Shown here piece by piece: positions 15,431 to 23,464 of a stretch of 33,815 bases of DNA. The stretch comes from Devosia sp. (lineage in GTDB: Bacteria; Pseudomonadota; Alphaproteobacteria; Rhizobiales; Devosiaceae): positions 1-33,815 of the forward strand of contig JADGNE010000031.1 in assembly GCA_015234425.1 (NCBI GenBank). Reading direction: 5' to 3'. Under the pieces are notes generated by a model, which was given only the letters and a program-made list of their open reading frames with translations, ran no database searches and was not told the DNA's origin. Every line of letters starts with the position of its first letter. Within the stretch, counting starts at the first letter, position 1. A program made the position numbers and the translations under genes.

Positions 15431-15460
15431 CCGATTTACTGATACAAATCAGAATATCGG
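15431..15460. promoter_or_regulatory. 30-bp imperfect palindrome in the GH51 promoter
   Basis: CCGATTTACTGAT - ACAA - ATCAGAATATCGG: 11 of 13 positions pair between the arms. It ends 18 bases before the GTG start, so a bound protein would block transcription or ribosome loading. A good operator candidate. Confidence 0.55.
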
Positions 15461-15478
15461 AACGTATGGGAGGGTCCA

Positions 15479-16990
15479 GTGAAGGCGTCCGTTATCGCAA
15501 ATAAGGATTTTACGATCTCGCAAATCGATGATCGTGTCTACGGGGCTTTTCTCGAGCATCTGGGCCGCGCCATCTATGAGGGCATCTACGAGCCGGACCA
15601 TCCGACCGCAGACGCCGATGGCATGCGCGGCGACGTGGCCAAGCTGGTCAAGGACCTTAATGTACCGGTGGTTCGCTACCCCGGGGGTAACTTCGTGTCC
15701 GCCTATAACTGGGAAGACGGCATCGGCCCGCGTGAGGAGCGCCCGACCCGCCTGGACCTGGCCTGGCACACGTCGGAAAGCAATGCCGTCGGCATCCACG
15801 AATTCGCCGACTGGTGCACCACCGTCGGCACCGAGATGATGCTGGCCGTCAATCTCGGCTCGCGCGGCGTCGATGATGCGCGCAATTTCCTTGAATATGT
15901 GAACCATCCGGGCGGCTCCTACTGGAGCGATCTGCGCATCAAGAACGGCCGCAAGGAACCGTGGAACGTCAAGATGTGGTGCCTCGGCAACGAGATGGAC
16001 GGCCCCTGGCAGGTCGGCCACAAGGACGCCGATGAATATGGCAAGCTCGCCGCCAACACGGCGCGCGCCATGCGCATGTTCGACAAGAACCTCGAGCTGA
16101 TCGTCTGCGGTTCGTCGCATTCGGAAATGCCGAGCTTCCCGGACTGGGAGCGCATCGTACTGGAGCACACATATGATCACGTCGATCATATCAGCCTGCA
16201 CATGTACTTCGCCAATCGGGACGACGACACGCCGAACTATCTCGGCCTCAGCCACAAGCTGGACCGGTATATCGAGACCGTTGCCTCGACGATCCGGCAG
16301 GTAAAGCACAAGAAGCGCTCCAAGAAGGACGTCTATATCTCCTTCGACGAATGGAACGTCTGGTACCATTCCAACAAGAAGGATCGCGAGATCCTGGATG
16401 GTGGCAGCGGCTGGCCGCATGCGCCGGGCCTGCTTGAGGACATCTACAATTTCGAAGACGTGCTGATGGTGGGGCTGATCCTCAACACCTTCATCCGACG
16501 CTCGGATGTGGTGAAGATCGCCTGTATCGCCCAGCTGGTGAACGTGATCGCTCCGATCATGACCGAAAAGGGCGGCCCGGCCTGGGCCCAGACCATCTAC
16601 TACCCCTACTACTTCGCGTCGGTTTACGGCCGCGGCACCGCGCTGCAGCTGGTGACCAATTCGCCGGGCTACGAGACCACCCACGCCAAGGACACCCCGT
16701 TCGTCGACGTGTCGGGCGTGCACAATGAAGAAGAGGGCACGCTGACCTTCTTCCTCGTCAACCGGCACACCACCGACAGCCTTGAGACCGAAGTGAGCCT
16801 GCAGGGCTTTGGCACGGGGTCGATCATCGACCACCAGGTCATGACCCACCCCGACCTCAAGGCCGCCAACACGGCCAAGAACCAGGACGAGGTCAAGCCG
16901 CGCAAGGGTGACGGCGCCAAGATCGGCGGCGATAAACTCAGCGTGACCCTGCCGCCCTACTCCTACCAGATGGTGCGGGTGAAGGTTTAA
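15479..16990 (+). CDS. abfA: GH51 alpha-L-arabinofuranosidase
   Basis: Retaining exo-acting glycosidase of 503 residues that removes terminal alpha-L-arabinofuranosyl units from arabinan, arabinoxylan or their oligosaccharides. Family features: N-terminal IDDRVYGAFLEHLGRAIYEGIY, the RYPGGNFVSAYNWEDGIGP block (66-84), the acid/base Glu E172 in CLGNEMDGPWQ and the nucleophile E291 in SFDEWNVWY. A C-terminal beta domain follows from ~380. Start is GTG with GGGAGG 5 bases upstream. No signal peptide, so it is cytoplasmic and would act on imported oligosaccharides. It lies between the ArsR-like regulator and the Opp-type importer, all on the same strand, with a palindromic operator candidate in its promoter. 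Confidence 0.95.
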   Translation: MKASVIANKDFTISQIDDRVYGAFLEHLGRAIYEGIYEPDHPTADADGMRGDVAKLVKDLNVPVVRYPGGNFVSAYNWEDGIGPREERPTRLDLAWHTSESNAVGIHEFADWCTTVGTEMMLAVNLGSRGVDDARNFLEYVNHPGGSYWSDLRIKNGRKEPWNVKMWCLGNEMDGPWQVGHKDADEYGKLAANTARAMRMFDKNLELIVCGSSHSEMPSFPDWERIVLEHTYDHVDHISLHMYFANRDDDTPNYLGLSHKLDRYIETVASTIRQVKHKKRSKKDVYISFDEWNVWYHSNKKDREILDGGSGWPHAPGLLEDIYNFEDVLMVGLILNTFIRRSDVVKIACIAQLVNVIAPIMTEKGGPAWAQTIYYPYYFASVYGRGTALQLVTNSPGYETTHAKDTPFVDVSGVHNEEEGTLTFFLVNRHTTDSLETEVSLQGFGTGSIIDHQVMTHPDLKAANTAKNQDEVKPRKGDGAKIGGDKLSVTLPPYSYQMVRVKV

Positions 16991-17010
16991 TCTGCACCCT
17001 TGGGGGACAC

Positions 17011-17075
17011 CCCCTCCTAGCCTCCCCCTGATAGGGGGAGGGACTGGTTCGGTGGCTCCCCGTGATAGGGGGCGA
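17011..17075. repeat. Dispersed CCTCCCCCT/AGGGGGAGG palindrome, two adjacent copies
   Basis: CCTCCCCCT (17021-17029) and AGGGGGAGG (17033-17041) form a 9-bp perfect dyad, preceded by CCCCTCCTAG and followed by GGACTGGTTCGG. A degenerate second copy (CTCCCC-GTGATA-GGGGG, 17056-17072) follows. Other copies are after the importer operon, after NAD-GDH and after fbp, always outside genes. Confidence 0.8.
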
Positions 17076-17176
17076 GACAGTTTCGGCGGCTTACAGGAGC
17101 GCGTGCGCAGGCATTCGCATGTGGGCCGAGTTGGTTAGCAGACTGTTAGCATTGAGATCGCGAAACCGCGAAAATG

Positions 17177-17202
17177 GGGGCGTGCCGGCAACGGCGCGCC
17201 CC
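17177..17202. repeat. 11-bp hairpin with GCAA tetraloop
   Basis: GGGGCGTGCCG (17177-17187) pairs with CGGCGCGCCCC (17192-17202), one G-T wobble, around a GNRA-type GCAA loop. No T-run follows. It looks like a dispersed structural repeat rather than a terminator. Confidence 0.5.
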
Positions 17203-17246
17203 TACGCATTCTATATCATGCTTTCCGATTTACATCACGATGTGCA

Positions 17247-17281
17247 TTGACAACGAATGCGGTGCCGCTAAGTATTACTTA
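17247..17281 (+). promoter_or_regulatory. Promoter and palindromic operator of the Opp-type operon
   Basis: TTGACA (17247-17252) is followed by TAAGTATTACTTA (17269-17281), a perfect 13-bp palindrome that covers the expected -10 region. Its GTATTAC core is centred 71 bases before the ATG, as in the M14 and Gfo/Idh promoters. Overlap with the -10 suggests repression. Confidence 0.5.
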
Positions 17282-17345
17282 TGGGCGCCGTGAGGTGTCT
17301 AGAAGCGAAGTGCGGGAGGCTCTTCGCCATGGGAGGATATAATTA

Positions 17346-19265
17346 ATGGATAGACGCAGTTTTCTCATCGGGTCGACCGCGATCGGCGCCATCCTTGCCG
17401 CAGGCAATGGCATGGTCTTCGCCCAAGACGCAGGTTCGGCCCCCGATCTCGCTCAATTTCCGCGCAAGGAAACCCTGATCATCCATAACCCTGAAGGGGT
17501 TATCCGTAATCCGGCATGGTTCAACAACTGGGTTATCGGCTCGGGCGCAGGCCTGTCCAACGGCCTGCACCAGCTGACAACCGACACGTTCTGGTTCGTC
17601 GATCCCGATGCGGGCATCCCGGGCGCCAGCGAAAACGCCATCTACAACTCGCTCGCCGACGATCTCTGGCAGTATAATGACGACTTCACGGAAATGACCG
17701 TGAAGCTCAAGAAGGGCATCTACTGGAGCGACGGCAACGAGTTCACCGCCGACGACGTCGTGTTCACGGTCGAAAAGCACAAGGCGACGCCGGGCCTTGC
17801 CCAGAATGGCGCCTATAATGCCCAGGTCGAGAGCGTTGAAGCCGTCGACCCCTACACCGTCCACTTCAAGCTCAAGGGTTCGAACTCCCGCTTCCACACG
17901 CTGTTCTCGATCCGTTGGGGCGGCGCCTGGATCATGTCCAAGGCCCAGTTCGAAGGCGTGGATGACATCCTCAGCTTCACCAATGATCCTCCGGTGAGCC
18001 TCGGGCCCTATACGCTGCACTCCTATGATCCGAACGGCACCTGGTTCATCTGGCAGCGCCGCGAAGACTGGCAGCGCACCGCCATGGGCATGATCGCAGA
18101 GCCCAAGCCCAAGTTCATCATCTATCGCAACAACATCTCGCCCGACGCGCGCCTCATCGAAATGCGCAACGGCAATCTGGACATGGTGCACGATCTGTCG
18201 CCGGAAGCGACATTCTCGATCCTGCAGCAGGACCCGCAGATTCAGGGCTGGTTCCCGGGCTTCCCCTATGCCCACCCCGATCCGACCCTCGTCATGGCGA
18301 TCTTCAACCTCAAGAAGGATCTGTTCACCGACAAACGCGTCCGCTGGGCGCTGGCGCTCATGCTCGATGCACGCGCCATGTCGATGGCTTCCTACCGTGG
18401 TGCGGCGACCCTATCGGCAATTTCGGTTCCGCCGACCGGCACCCATCCGCGCGACTATCACGGCCCGCTGCAGGACTTCCTCATCGACTACGAGATCGAC
18501 ACCGGCAGCCGCAAGATCAAGCCATACGATCCGAATGTGGGCCTGCAGATCGCCGACATGGTGCGTGGTCAGTTCCCCGACGCGCCGACCGACGAAGCCG
18601 CAATCCGCAACGCTTTCGGCTATGGCTGGTGGCGCCAGGATTCCCAGGCAGCAGAAGAACTGCTGATTTCGGCCGGCTTCACCAAGAATGGCAACCAGTG
18701 GATGATGCCCGACGGCCAGCCCTTCCGCTTCAGCGTGATGGTGCCGACCGATGGCGTGGTCAACCGCCTCGGCTCGATCATTGCCCAGCAGTGGGCACAG
18801 AACGGCATTGGTGCGGAACTGGAAGCAGCCTCGGATACCTGGGATCGTCAGCGCGTCGGCAATTACGACGTCAACATCTCCTGGGCCGTGGAATCCTGGG
18901 GCGGTCACCCCGACCTCAGCTTCTTCCTCGACAGCTATCACTCCGAGTATGTCCGCCCGCTTGGCGAAAGCCAGCCGGACCGCAACTGGATGCGCTGGGA
19001 AGATCCGCGGCTTGACGAGATCATCGAGAAGGTTCGCGCCAGCGACTTCAACGATCCCGCCGGCATCGAATACGGTCATGAGTTCGTCAAGCTTCACCTC
19101 GAAGAAATGCCGAACATTCCGATCATGGCCTACAACGTGTTCTCGGTGCAGTCTAACCGCTACTGGACCGGTTGGCCGAACGCGGACAACCCGTATGCGA
19201 ACCCGGTGACGAACTGGTCGAACGGCCGGTACATCTTCACCCAGATCACGCCAGTCGAGAGCTGA
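17346..19265 (+). CDS. Extracellular solute-binding protein, family 5 (Opp/Dpp type), probably oligosaccharide-binding
   Basis: Periplasmic binding protein of 639 residues that feeds the ABC importer encoded just downstream. The N-terminus carries a twin-arginine-type signal, DRRSFLIG (2-9), with a hydrophobic core and a probable cleavage after FAQ (~27). The family 5 pattern is clear: YSDGNEFTADDVVFT-like sequence (here KKGIYWSDGNEFTADDVVFTV) and a long two-lobed alpha/beta body. It is longer than most peptide-binding OppA/DppA proteins (~500-550 residues). Family 5 proteins beside glycosidases are known to bind oligosaccharides, for example in Thermotoga maritima. With GH51 upstream and a GH43-like gene downstream, I infer an arabino-oligosaccharide ligand; peptide remains possible. 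Ribosome site GGGAGGA lies ~9 bases before the ATG. Confidence 0.85.
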   Translation: MDRRSFLIGSTAIGAILAAGNGMVFAQDAGSAPDLAQFPRKETLIIHNPEGVIRNPAWFNNWVIGSGAGLSNGLHQLTTDTFWFVDPDAGIPGASENAIYNSLADDLWQYNDDFTEMTVKLKKGIYWSDGNEFTADDVVFTVEKHKATPGLAQNGAYNAQVESVEAVDPYTVHFKLKGSNSRFHTLFSIRWGGAWIMSKAQFEGVDDILSFTNDPPVSLGPYTLHSYDPNGTWFIWQRREDWQRTAMGMIAEPKPKFIIYRNNISPDARLIEMRNGNLDMVHDLSPEATFSILQQDPQIQGWFPGFPYAHPDPTLVMAIFNLKKDLFTDKRVRWALALMLDARAMSMASYRGAATLSAISVPPTGTHPRDYHGPLQDFLIDYEIDTGSRKIKPYDPNVGLQIADMVRGQFPDAPTDEAAIRNAFGYGWWRQDSQAAEELLISAGFTKNGNQWMMPDGQPFRFSVMVPTDGVVNRLGSIIAQQWAQNGIGAELEAASDTWDRQRVGNYDVNISWAVESWGGHPDLSFFLDSYHSEYVRPLGESQPDRNWMRWEDPRLDEIIEKVRASDFNDPAGIEYGHEFVKLHLEEMPNIPIMAYNVFSVQSNRYWTGWPNADNPYANPVTNWSNGRYIFTQITPVES

Positions 19266-19278
19266 TCCCTCCCCGCCT

Positions 19279-19306
19279 GGCGGTCCGGCCTACGGGCCGG
19301 GCCGCC
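19279..19306 (+). other. Strong hairpin with UACG tetraloop between binding-protein and permease genes
   Basis: GGCGGTCCGGCC (19279-19290) pairs with GGCCGGGCCGCC (19295-19306) around TACG, a C(UNCG)G-type extra-stable tetraloop; the stem can be extended by four weaker pairs. It lies 14 bases after the stop with no T-run. It probably protects the 3' end of the binding-protein message so that this protein is made in excess over the permeases (inference). Confidence 0.65.
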
Positions 19307-19481
19307 GGGTGGTGGCGCCTCTCAAAGCCTGCTCCCGCCACAGTCGCGTGCGGAGCTCACGCTCCTCCTCGGCGGATGCAGGCACAGGTTCGAGCGGGAA
19401 TTCGCACTCCCCCAAAGCTCAACCTGACCGGTTCATTCTCTCGCCGGACCTCACCGAGAGTGACACGCGCAAGGAGCTCTG

Positions 19482-20486
19482 ATGCAGGGTTATCTGTGGT
19501 TCGTGAGCAAGCGTTTACTACAACTGCTTGCCGTTATCTTTTGCGGGATATCCGCAACATTCCTCGTCACCCATCTGTCGCCGATCGATCCGGTGGAACA
19601 GGTGCTGGGCCGGCTGTCCGGGCGCTCGAACCTGCCGCCCGAGGCAATCGAGGCGACACGCGTGGCGCTGACCGAAATGTACGGCACCAACGAACCCATC
19701 CTGCAGCAATATATCAATTTCTGGCTGCGCCTCGTGCGCGGCGACCTTGGCCCCTCGCTGCTGGCCTTCCCGACCCCGGCCATGGAACTGGTGGGCCGGG
19801 CCATGCCCTGGACGCTGGGCCTGCTGACGACCTCGACGCTGATCACCTTCATCGTCGGCAATCTGATGGGCGCGCTCGCCGGCTATAACCCGGACAACAA
19901 GTTCCTCAAGGCGTTTGGCCTCATCTCCATGGGCATCCAGCCGGTGCCCTATTATGTGGTGGCCTTCATCCTCCTCATCATCTTCGGATATTTCCTGCCC
20001 ATCCTGCCGATCAATGGCGGTTTTGCCATGGATGTGCGGCCCGGGTTCAGCTGGCCCTTCATCAGCTCTGTGCTGCAGCACTCGATCCTGCCGGCGACAT
20101 CGCTGGTGCTGGTCGGCTTCGGCGGCTGGTTTCTGGGCATGCGGGCGCTGGTCAGCAATGTGGTCAATGATGACTATGTGACCTATGCCGAACTGGCCGG
20201 CGTCAAGCGCGAGACCATCGTCGGCGGTTACGTCATCCGCAACGCCATGGTGCCGCAGCTTACGGCGCTGGCCATGGCGCTGGGCGGGGTGTTTTCCGGC
20301 ACCATCATCACCGAGCAGGTGTTCAACTATCCCGGTATCGGCTCGCTTCTCGTCGATGCGGTGAACTGGGGCGACTATTCGCTCGTGCTGGCGGTTTCAA
20401 CCGTCTCCATTACGGCGGTTGCTGGCGCGATCTTCATCGTGGACCTCATCCATCCGCTTCTCGATCCTCGTGTGCGTGCGGAGTAG
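19482..20486 (+). CDS. ABC transporter permease, DppB/OppB type
   Basis: Inner-membrane permease of 334 residues, one half of the translocation channel. It begins with the DppB-type N-terminal helix (FVSKRLLQLLAVIFCGISATFL) and a periplasmic loop with the LGPS motif. Five further helices follow, with the EAA coupling loop YAELAGVKRETIVGGYVIRNA (about residues 228-248) that contacts the ATPases. It ends NPLLDPR-like (HPLLDPRVRAE). AGGAG lies 6 bases before the ATG. It is separated from the binding-protein gene by 216 bases containing a strong hairpin and from the next permease by 3 bases. Confidence 0.92.
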   Translation: MQGYLWFVSKRLLQLLAVIFCGISATFLVTHLSPIDPVEQVLGRLSGRSNLPPEAIEATRVALTEMYGTNEPILQQYINFWLRLVRGDLGPSLLAFPTPAMELVGRAMPWTLGLLTTSTLITFIVGNLMGALAGYNPDNKFLKAFGLISMGIQPVPYYVVAFILLIIFGYFLPILPINGGFAMDVRPGFSWPFISSVLQHSILPATSLVLVGFGGWFLGMRALVSNVVNDDYVTYAELAGVKRETIVGGYVIRNAMVPQLTALAMALGGVFSGTIITEQVFNYPGIGSLLVDAVNWGDYSLVLAVSTVSITAVAGAIFIVDLIHPLLDPRVRAE

Positions 20487-20489
20487 GCC

Positions 20490-21347
20490 ATGTTTTCCGT
20501 CTTTCGCGACCTTATCCGCTACAATCTCGAATTTGCCATCGGCATGGTGCTGGTCACCATCGTCGTGGTGTTTGCGGCGCTCAGCTTCATTTCGCCGGTC
20601 GATCCGACGCTGATCTACATGTCGATGCCCGACCAGCCGCCATCGGCGGAATACTGGTTCGGCACCAATTCGCGCGGGCAGGACCTGTTCTGGCAGCTGT
20701 CCGCCGCGTTCCGGAACAGCTTGATCTTCGGCATTACCGTGGCAGTGCTGAGCCGTATCATCTCGATCGCGGTGGGCTTGGCCTCAGGCTATATCGGCGG
20801 CTGGGTTGACCGGGTGCTGATGTTCATCAACGATATTTTCGTTGCCGTGCCGATTTTCCCGATCCTCGTGCTGTTCTACTTCGTGCTGCGCAACAATATG
20901 GACAGCTTCACCCTGGCGCTGATCATGGCGTGCTTCGGCTGGCCGTTCGACGCGCGTCTCATCCGCTCGGTGGCGGTGGGGCTCAAGCATCGCGAGTTCA
21001 CCCGGCATGCGGTGTTCTCGGGCATGTCGACGCGAAAAGTGCTGCTCGAGGAGCACCTGCCCTATGTGATGCCGATCGTGTTCGCGACCTTCATGAACAA
21101 CATGCTGTGGTCGATCGGGCTCGAGGTGACGCTGGCGGTGCTGGGCTTCACCAATCTGAACAACCCGACCATCGGCACGGTGCTCTACTGGGCCAATTCG
21201 CACTCGGCCATGGTGGTGGGCGTGTGGTGGTGGATCGTCATTCCGGTGGTTTTGATCGTCATGACGTTCCTGGGACTGTTCCTGCTGGCCGTCAGCATGA
21301 ACGAATATATCGACCCGCGCAGCCGCCTGCGCCGCATGGGAGCCTAA
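20490..21347 (+). CDS. ABC transporter permease, DppC/OppC type
   Basis: Second channel subunit, 285 residues. An N-terminal helix (FAIGMVLVTIVVVFAALSFI) leads to the DppC hallmark YWFGTNSRGQDLFWQL (51-66). Five more helices follow, with a coupling loop HREFTRHAVFSGMSTRKVLLEEHLP near residues 167-190, and the protein ends YIDPRSRLRRMGA. GGAG lies 8 bases before the ATG. The gene is 3 bases from both neighbours, so the permease and ATPase genes form one tight transcription unit. The length matches the family. Confidence 0.92.
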   Translation: MFSVFRDLIRYNLEFAIGMVLVTIVVVFAALSFISPVDPTLIYMSMPDQPPSAEYWFGTNSRGQDLFWQLSAAFRNSLIFGITVAVLSRIISIAVGLASGYIGGWVDRVLMFINDIFVAVPIFPILVLFYFVLRNNMDSFTLALIMACFGWPFDARLIRSVAVGLKHREFTRHAVFSGMSTRKVLLEEHLPYVMPIVFATFMNNMLWSIGLEVTLAVLGFTNLNNPTIGTVLYWANSHSAMVVGVWWWIVIPVVLIVMTFLGLFLLAVSMNEYIDPRSRLRRMGA

Positions 21348-21350
21348 GCC

Positions 21351-22391
21351 ATGACCCGAGACACATCGAACGACCTGCTGACGGTCGAAGGGCTCAAGGC
21401 CTATTACCAGATGAGCTATTTCGGCGTGAACCGCGAAGTGCGGGCCGTCGACGACATCACCATGACCATCAAGCGCAACGAGGTCTATGGCATTGCCGGG
21501 GAAAGCTCGTCGGGCAAGACCAGTTTCATCAAGGTGCTGGCGGCGGCGATGCGGCCACCGCTGCGCATTGTTGACGGGTCGGTGAAGTACCAGTTCAAGG
21601 ACCGCAAGGTCGATATCGCCACGGCCACCGACAAAGAAATCGAAGCCATCCGCTGGAGCCACCTCTCCTACATCATGCAGGGGTCGATGAGCGTGCTCAA
21701 TCCGGTGCGGCGCATCGGCAAGACGTTCCATGATTTTGCGGCCAAGCCGCTGGGGCTGTCGGGCAAGGCGTTCGAAGACCGGGTGATCGCGCATCTGGCG
21801 CGGCTGAAACTGCCGCCGGAAGTGCTAAGGGCCTATCCGCATGAGCTTTCGGGCGGCATGCGGCAGCGCGTGACCATCGGGCTGGCGACAGTGTGCCATC
21901 CCGAATTCATCATTGCCGACGAGCCGACGACGGCGCTCGACGTGGTGGTGCAGAAGGAGGTGCTCAACCTCATCCGCGACATCCAGAAAGAAATGGGCGC
22001 CTCGGTGATCTTCGTCACCCACGACATGAGCGTGCATGCCAATGTCGCCGACCGCGTGGGCATCATCTATGCCGGGCGGCTGGTCGAGGAAGGGCCGACG
22101 CGCGAGATGTTCTTTGCGCCAAAGCATCCCTATACCGCCCATCTCGTGGCAAGCCTGCCGCGCATTGGTGACACGACGCAGCGCCCTGCCCTTGAAGGAC
22201 GGCCGCCGAACCTTTCCGATCCGCCGGCCGGATGCCGGTTTCATCCGCGCTGCCCGCTGGCCATCGACAAGTGCAAGAAGGAAGTGCCGCCCATGGAAAC
22301 GGTGGGGCCGGAGCATCGCACCGCCTGCTGGCGCTGGCGCGACGTGGAGCCACTGGTCAAGGCTGCAGCACCGCATGGAGTAATGGCATGA
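21351..22391 (+). CDS. ABC transporter ATP-binding protein, DppD/OppD type
   Basis: First ATPase of the importer, 346 residues. The P-loop is GESSSGKTS (50-58), with Ser where most family members have Gly (GESGSGKS). Signature LSGGMRQRV and Walker B FIIADEPTTALD are normal. The C-terminal oligopeptide-transporter domain (HPYTAHLVASLP) contains cysteines C295, C301, C308 and C326 (CRFHPRC...C...C). This pattern is conserved in OppD/DppD proteins and is reported to hold an iron-sulphur cluster in mycobacterial OppD. It overlaps the next ATPase gene by ATGA. Confidence 0.92.
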   Translation: MTRDTSNDLLTVEGLKAYYQMSYFGVNREVRAVDDITMTIKRNEVYGIAGESSSGKTSFIKVLAAAMRPPLRIVDGSVKYQFKDRKVDIATATDKEIEAIRWSHLSYIMQGSMSVLNPVRRIGKTFHDFAAKPLGLSGKAFEDRVIAHLARLKLPPEVLRAYPHELSGGMRQRVTIGLATVCHPEFIIADEPTTALDVVVQKEVLNLIRDIQKEMGASVIFVTHDMSVHANVADRVGIIYAGRLVEEGPTREMFFAPKHPYTAHLVASLPRIGDTTQRPALEGRPPNLSDPPAGCRFHPRCPLAIDKCKKEVPPMETVGPEHRTACWRWRDVEPLVKAAAPHGVMA

Positions 22392-23308
22392 CAACGCTTC
22401 TCGATGTGCGCGGCGTATCCAAGAGCTTTACGATGGGCGGGCTGTTCGGCCGCAAGATCGTGCCGGCAGTGCAGGATGCAAGTTTTTCGCTGTCTTCGGA
22501 AAATCCCGAGATTTTCACCATTATCGGCGAGAGTGGCTCGGGCAAGACGACGCTGGCGCGCATGATCCTGGGGCTCGAGGACGTCACGGAAGGCGAAATC
22601 CTGTTCCGCGGGGAAAAGGTCGATCGTCACGCCGGCAAGGACAAGCGGCACGAATTCATGAGCCATGTGCAGCCGGTGTTCCAGAACCCGTTTGAAGCGT
22701 TCAATCCGCTGAAAAAGATCGAGCGCTATCTCGAGAGCACGGCGCGGCAGTTTCTCAAGACCACCGACAAGGCTGTCATCGACCGGGCGATGGACGAGGC
22801 GCTGCAGAAGGTGGGGCTGAGCCTTGTCGAGGTGCGCGGACGCTTTCCGCATGAGATGAGCGGCGGGCAGCTGCAGCGCGCGGCAATTGCGCGGGCGCTG
22901 ATCCCCAATCCACCGCTGCTGATTGCCGACGAGCCGGTGTCCATGGTCGACGCCTCGCTGCGCATGAGCATCGTCAATCTGCTCAAAAGCCTGCGCGACG
23001 ATCTGAAAGTCTCGGTGATCTACATCACCCACGACCTGGCGACGGCCTACTACATTTCCAACCGGCTGATCATCATGCAGCGCGGGCGGATCGTGGAAAT
23101 GGGTGATGCGCGGACCGTGCTGGACAATCCGGAACATCCGTATTCGCGGCTGCTGAAGGCGTCGGTTCTGTCGACGGATGATGCCGGCGACGGCAAGCTT
23201 ATTACCGACCCGGAAATGGTGCGGCTGGCGACTGAGCTGGTGGCGCGACCGGGCAAGCTGGTGACGCGGGCGGATGGGCGCGCGGTTCGGGTTTACGAGG
23301 CGGCTTGA
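22388..23308 (+). CDS. ABC transporter ATP-binding protein, DppF/OppF type
   Basis: Second ATPase, 306 residues from the ATG that overlaps the DppD-type stop (ATGA). Walker A GESGSGKT (47-54), signature MSGGQLQR and Walker B LLIADEPVSMVDASLR are intact, as is the switch histidine in YITHDLATA. The C-terminal Cys cluster of its partner is absent here, as is common for DppF proteins whose C-terminal domain is reduced. The frame extends upstream to an earlier ATG within the preceding gene, but the overlapping ATG gives the correct domain start (LLDVRGVSKSF). It is the last importer gene. Confidence 0.92.
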   Translation: MTTLLDVRGVSKSFTMGGLFGRKIVPAVQDASFSLSSENPEIFTIIGESGSGKTTLARMILGLEDVTEGEILFRGEKVDRHAGKDKRHEFMSHVQPVFQNPFEAFNPLKKIERYLESTARQFLKTTDKAVIDRAMDEALQKVGLSLVEVRGRFPHEMSGGQLQRAAIARALIPNPPLLIADEPVSMVDASLRMSIVNLLKSLRDDLKVSVIYITHDLATAYYISNRLIIMQRGRIVEMGDARTVLDNPEHPYSRLLKASVLSTDDAGDGKLITDPEMVRLATELVARPGKLVTRADGRAVRVYEAA

Positions 23309-23314
23309 GACAAG

Positions 23315-23430
23315 ACCCCCACCTAACCTCCCCCTGCCAGGGGGAGGGACGGATCGAGGTTGGGGAGCGGCCGGTGGTTTTACCGACAGAACCCCCTCCT
23401 AGCCTCCCCCTTGCTAGAAGGGAGGAATGG
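23315..23430. repeat. Dispersed C-rich palindrome, two copies after the importer operon
   Basis: Copy 1: CCTCCCCCTG / CAGGGGGAGG (23327-23336 and 23338-23347) with leader CCCCCACCTAA and tail GGACGGATCG. Copy 2: CCTCCC / GGGAGG (23403-23408 and 23420-23425) with leader CCCCCTCCTAG and tail ATGGATCGGGG. They separate the importer operon from the GH43-like gene and may act as weak terminators or REP-like elements. Confidence 0.8.
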
Positions 23431-23464
23431 ATCGGGGCTGCGGTGAGTATGAGGGACCAAAAGA

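Larger units (their letters stand above)
16991..17345. other. Gene-free region with repeats, a hairpin and the importer promoter
   Basis: No gene is supported. From left to right it holds two tandem copies of the dispersed C-rich palindrome (17011-17075), a GC-rich hairpin (17177-17202), a small dyad ACATC-AC-GATGT (17232-17243), a TTGACA -35-like hexamer (17247-17252) and the palindrome TAAGTATTACTTA (17269-17281). The last items form the probable promoter/operator of the Opp-type operon. Confidence 0.6.

Noticed and set aside
15449..16849. A 466-codon open frame antisense to GH51
   Set aside because: No domain or ribosome site; the + strand encodes an intact GH51 enzyme with both catalytic glutamates.
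17011..17075. Possible CRISPR or tandem repeat array
   Set aside because: Only two imperfect copies, self-palindromic, no regular spacers and no cas genes; same element recurs singly elsewhere.
17346..23308. Simple dipeptide transporter annotation for the Opp/Dpp-type operon
   Set aside because: Family membership allows it, but the neighbouring glycosidases and long binding protein make an oligosaccharide ligand more likely; kept open, not asserted.
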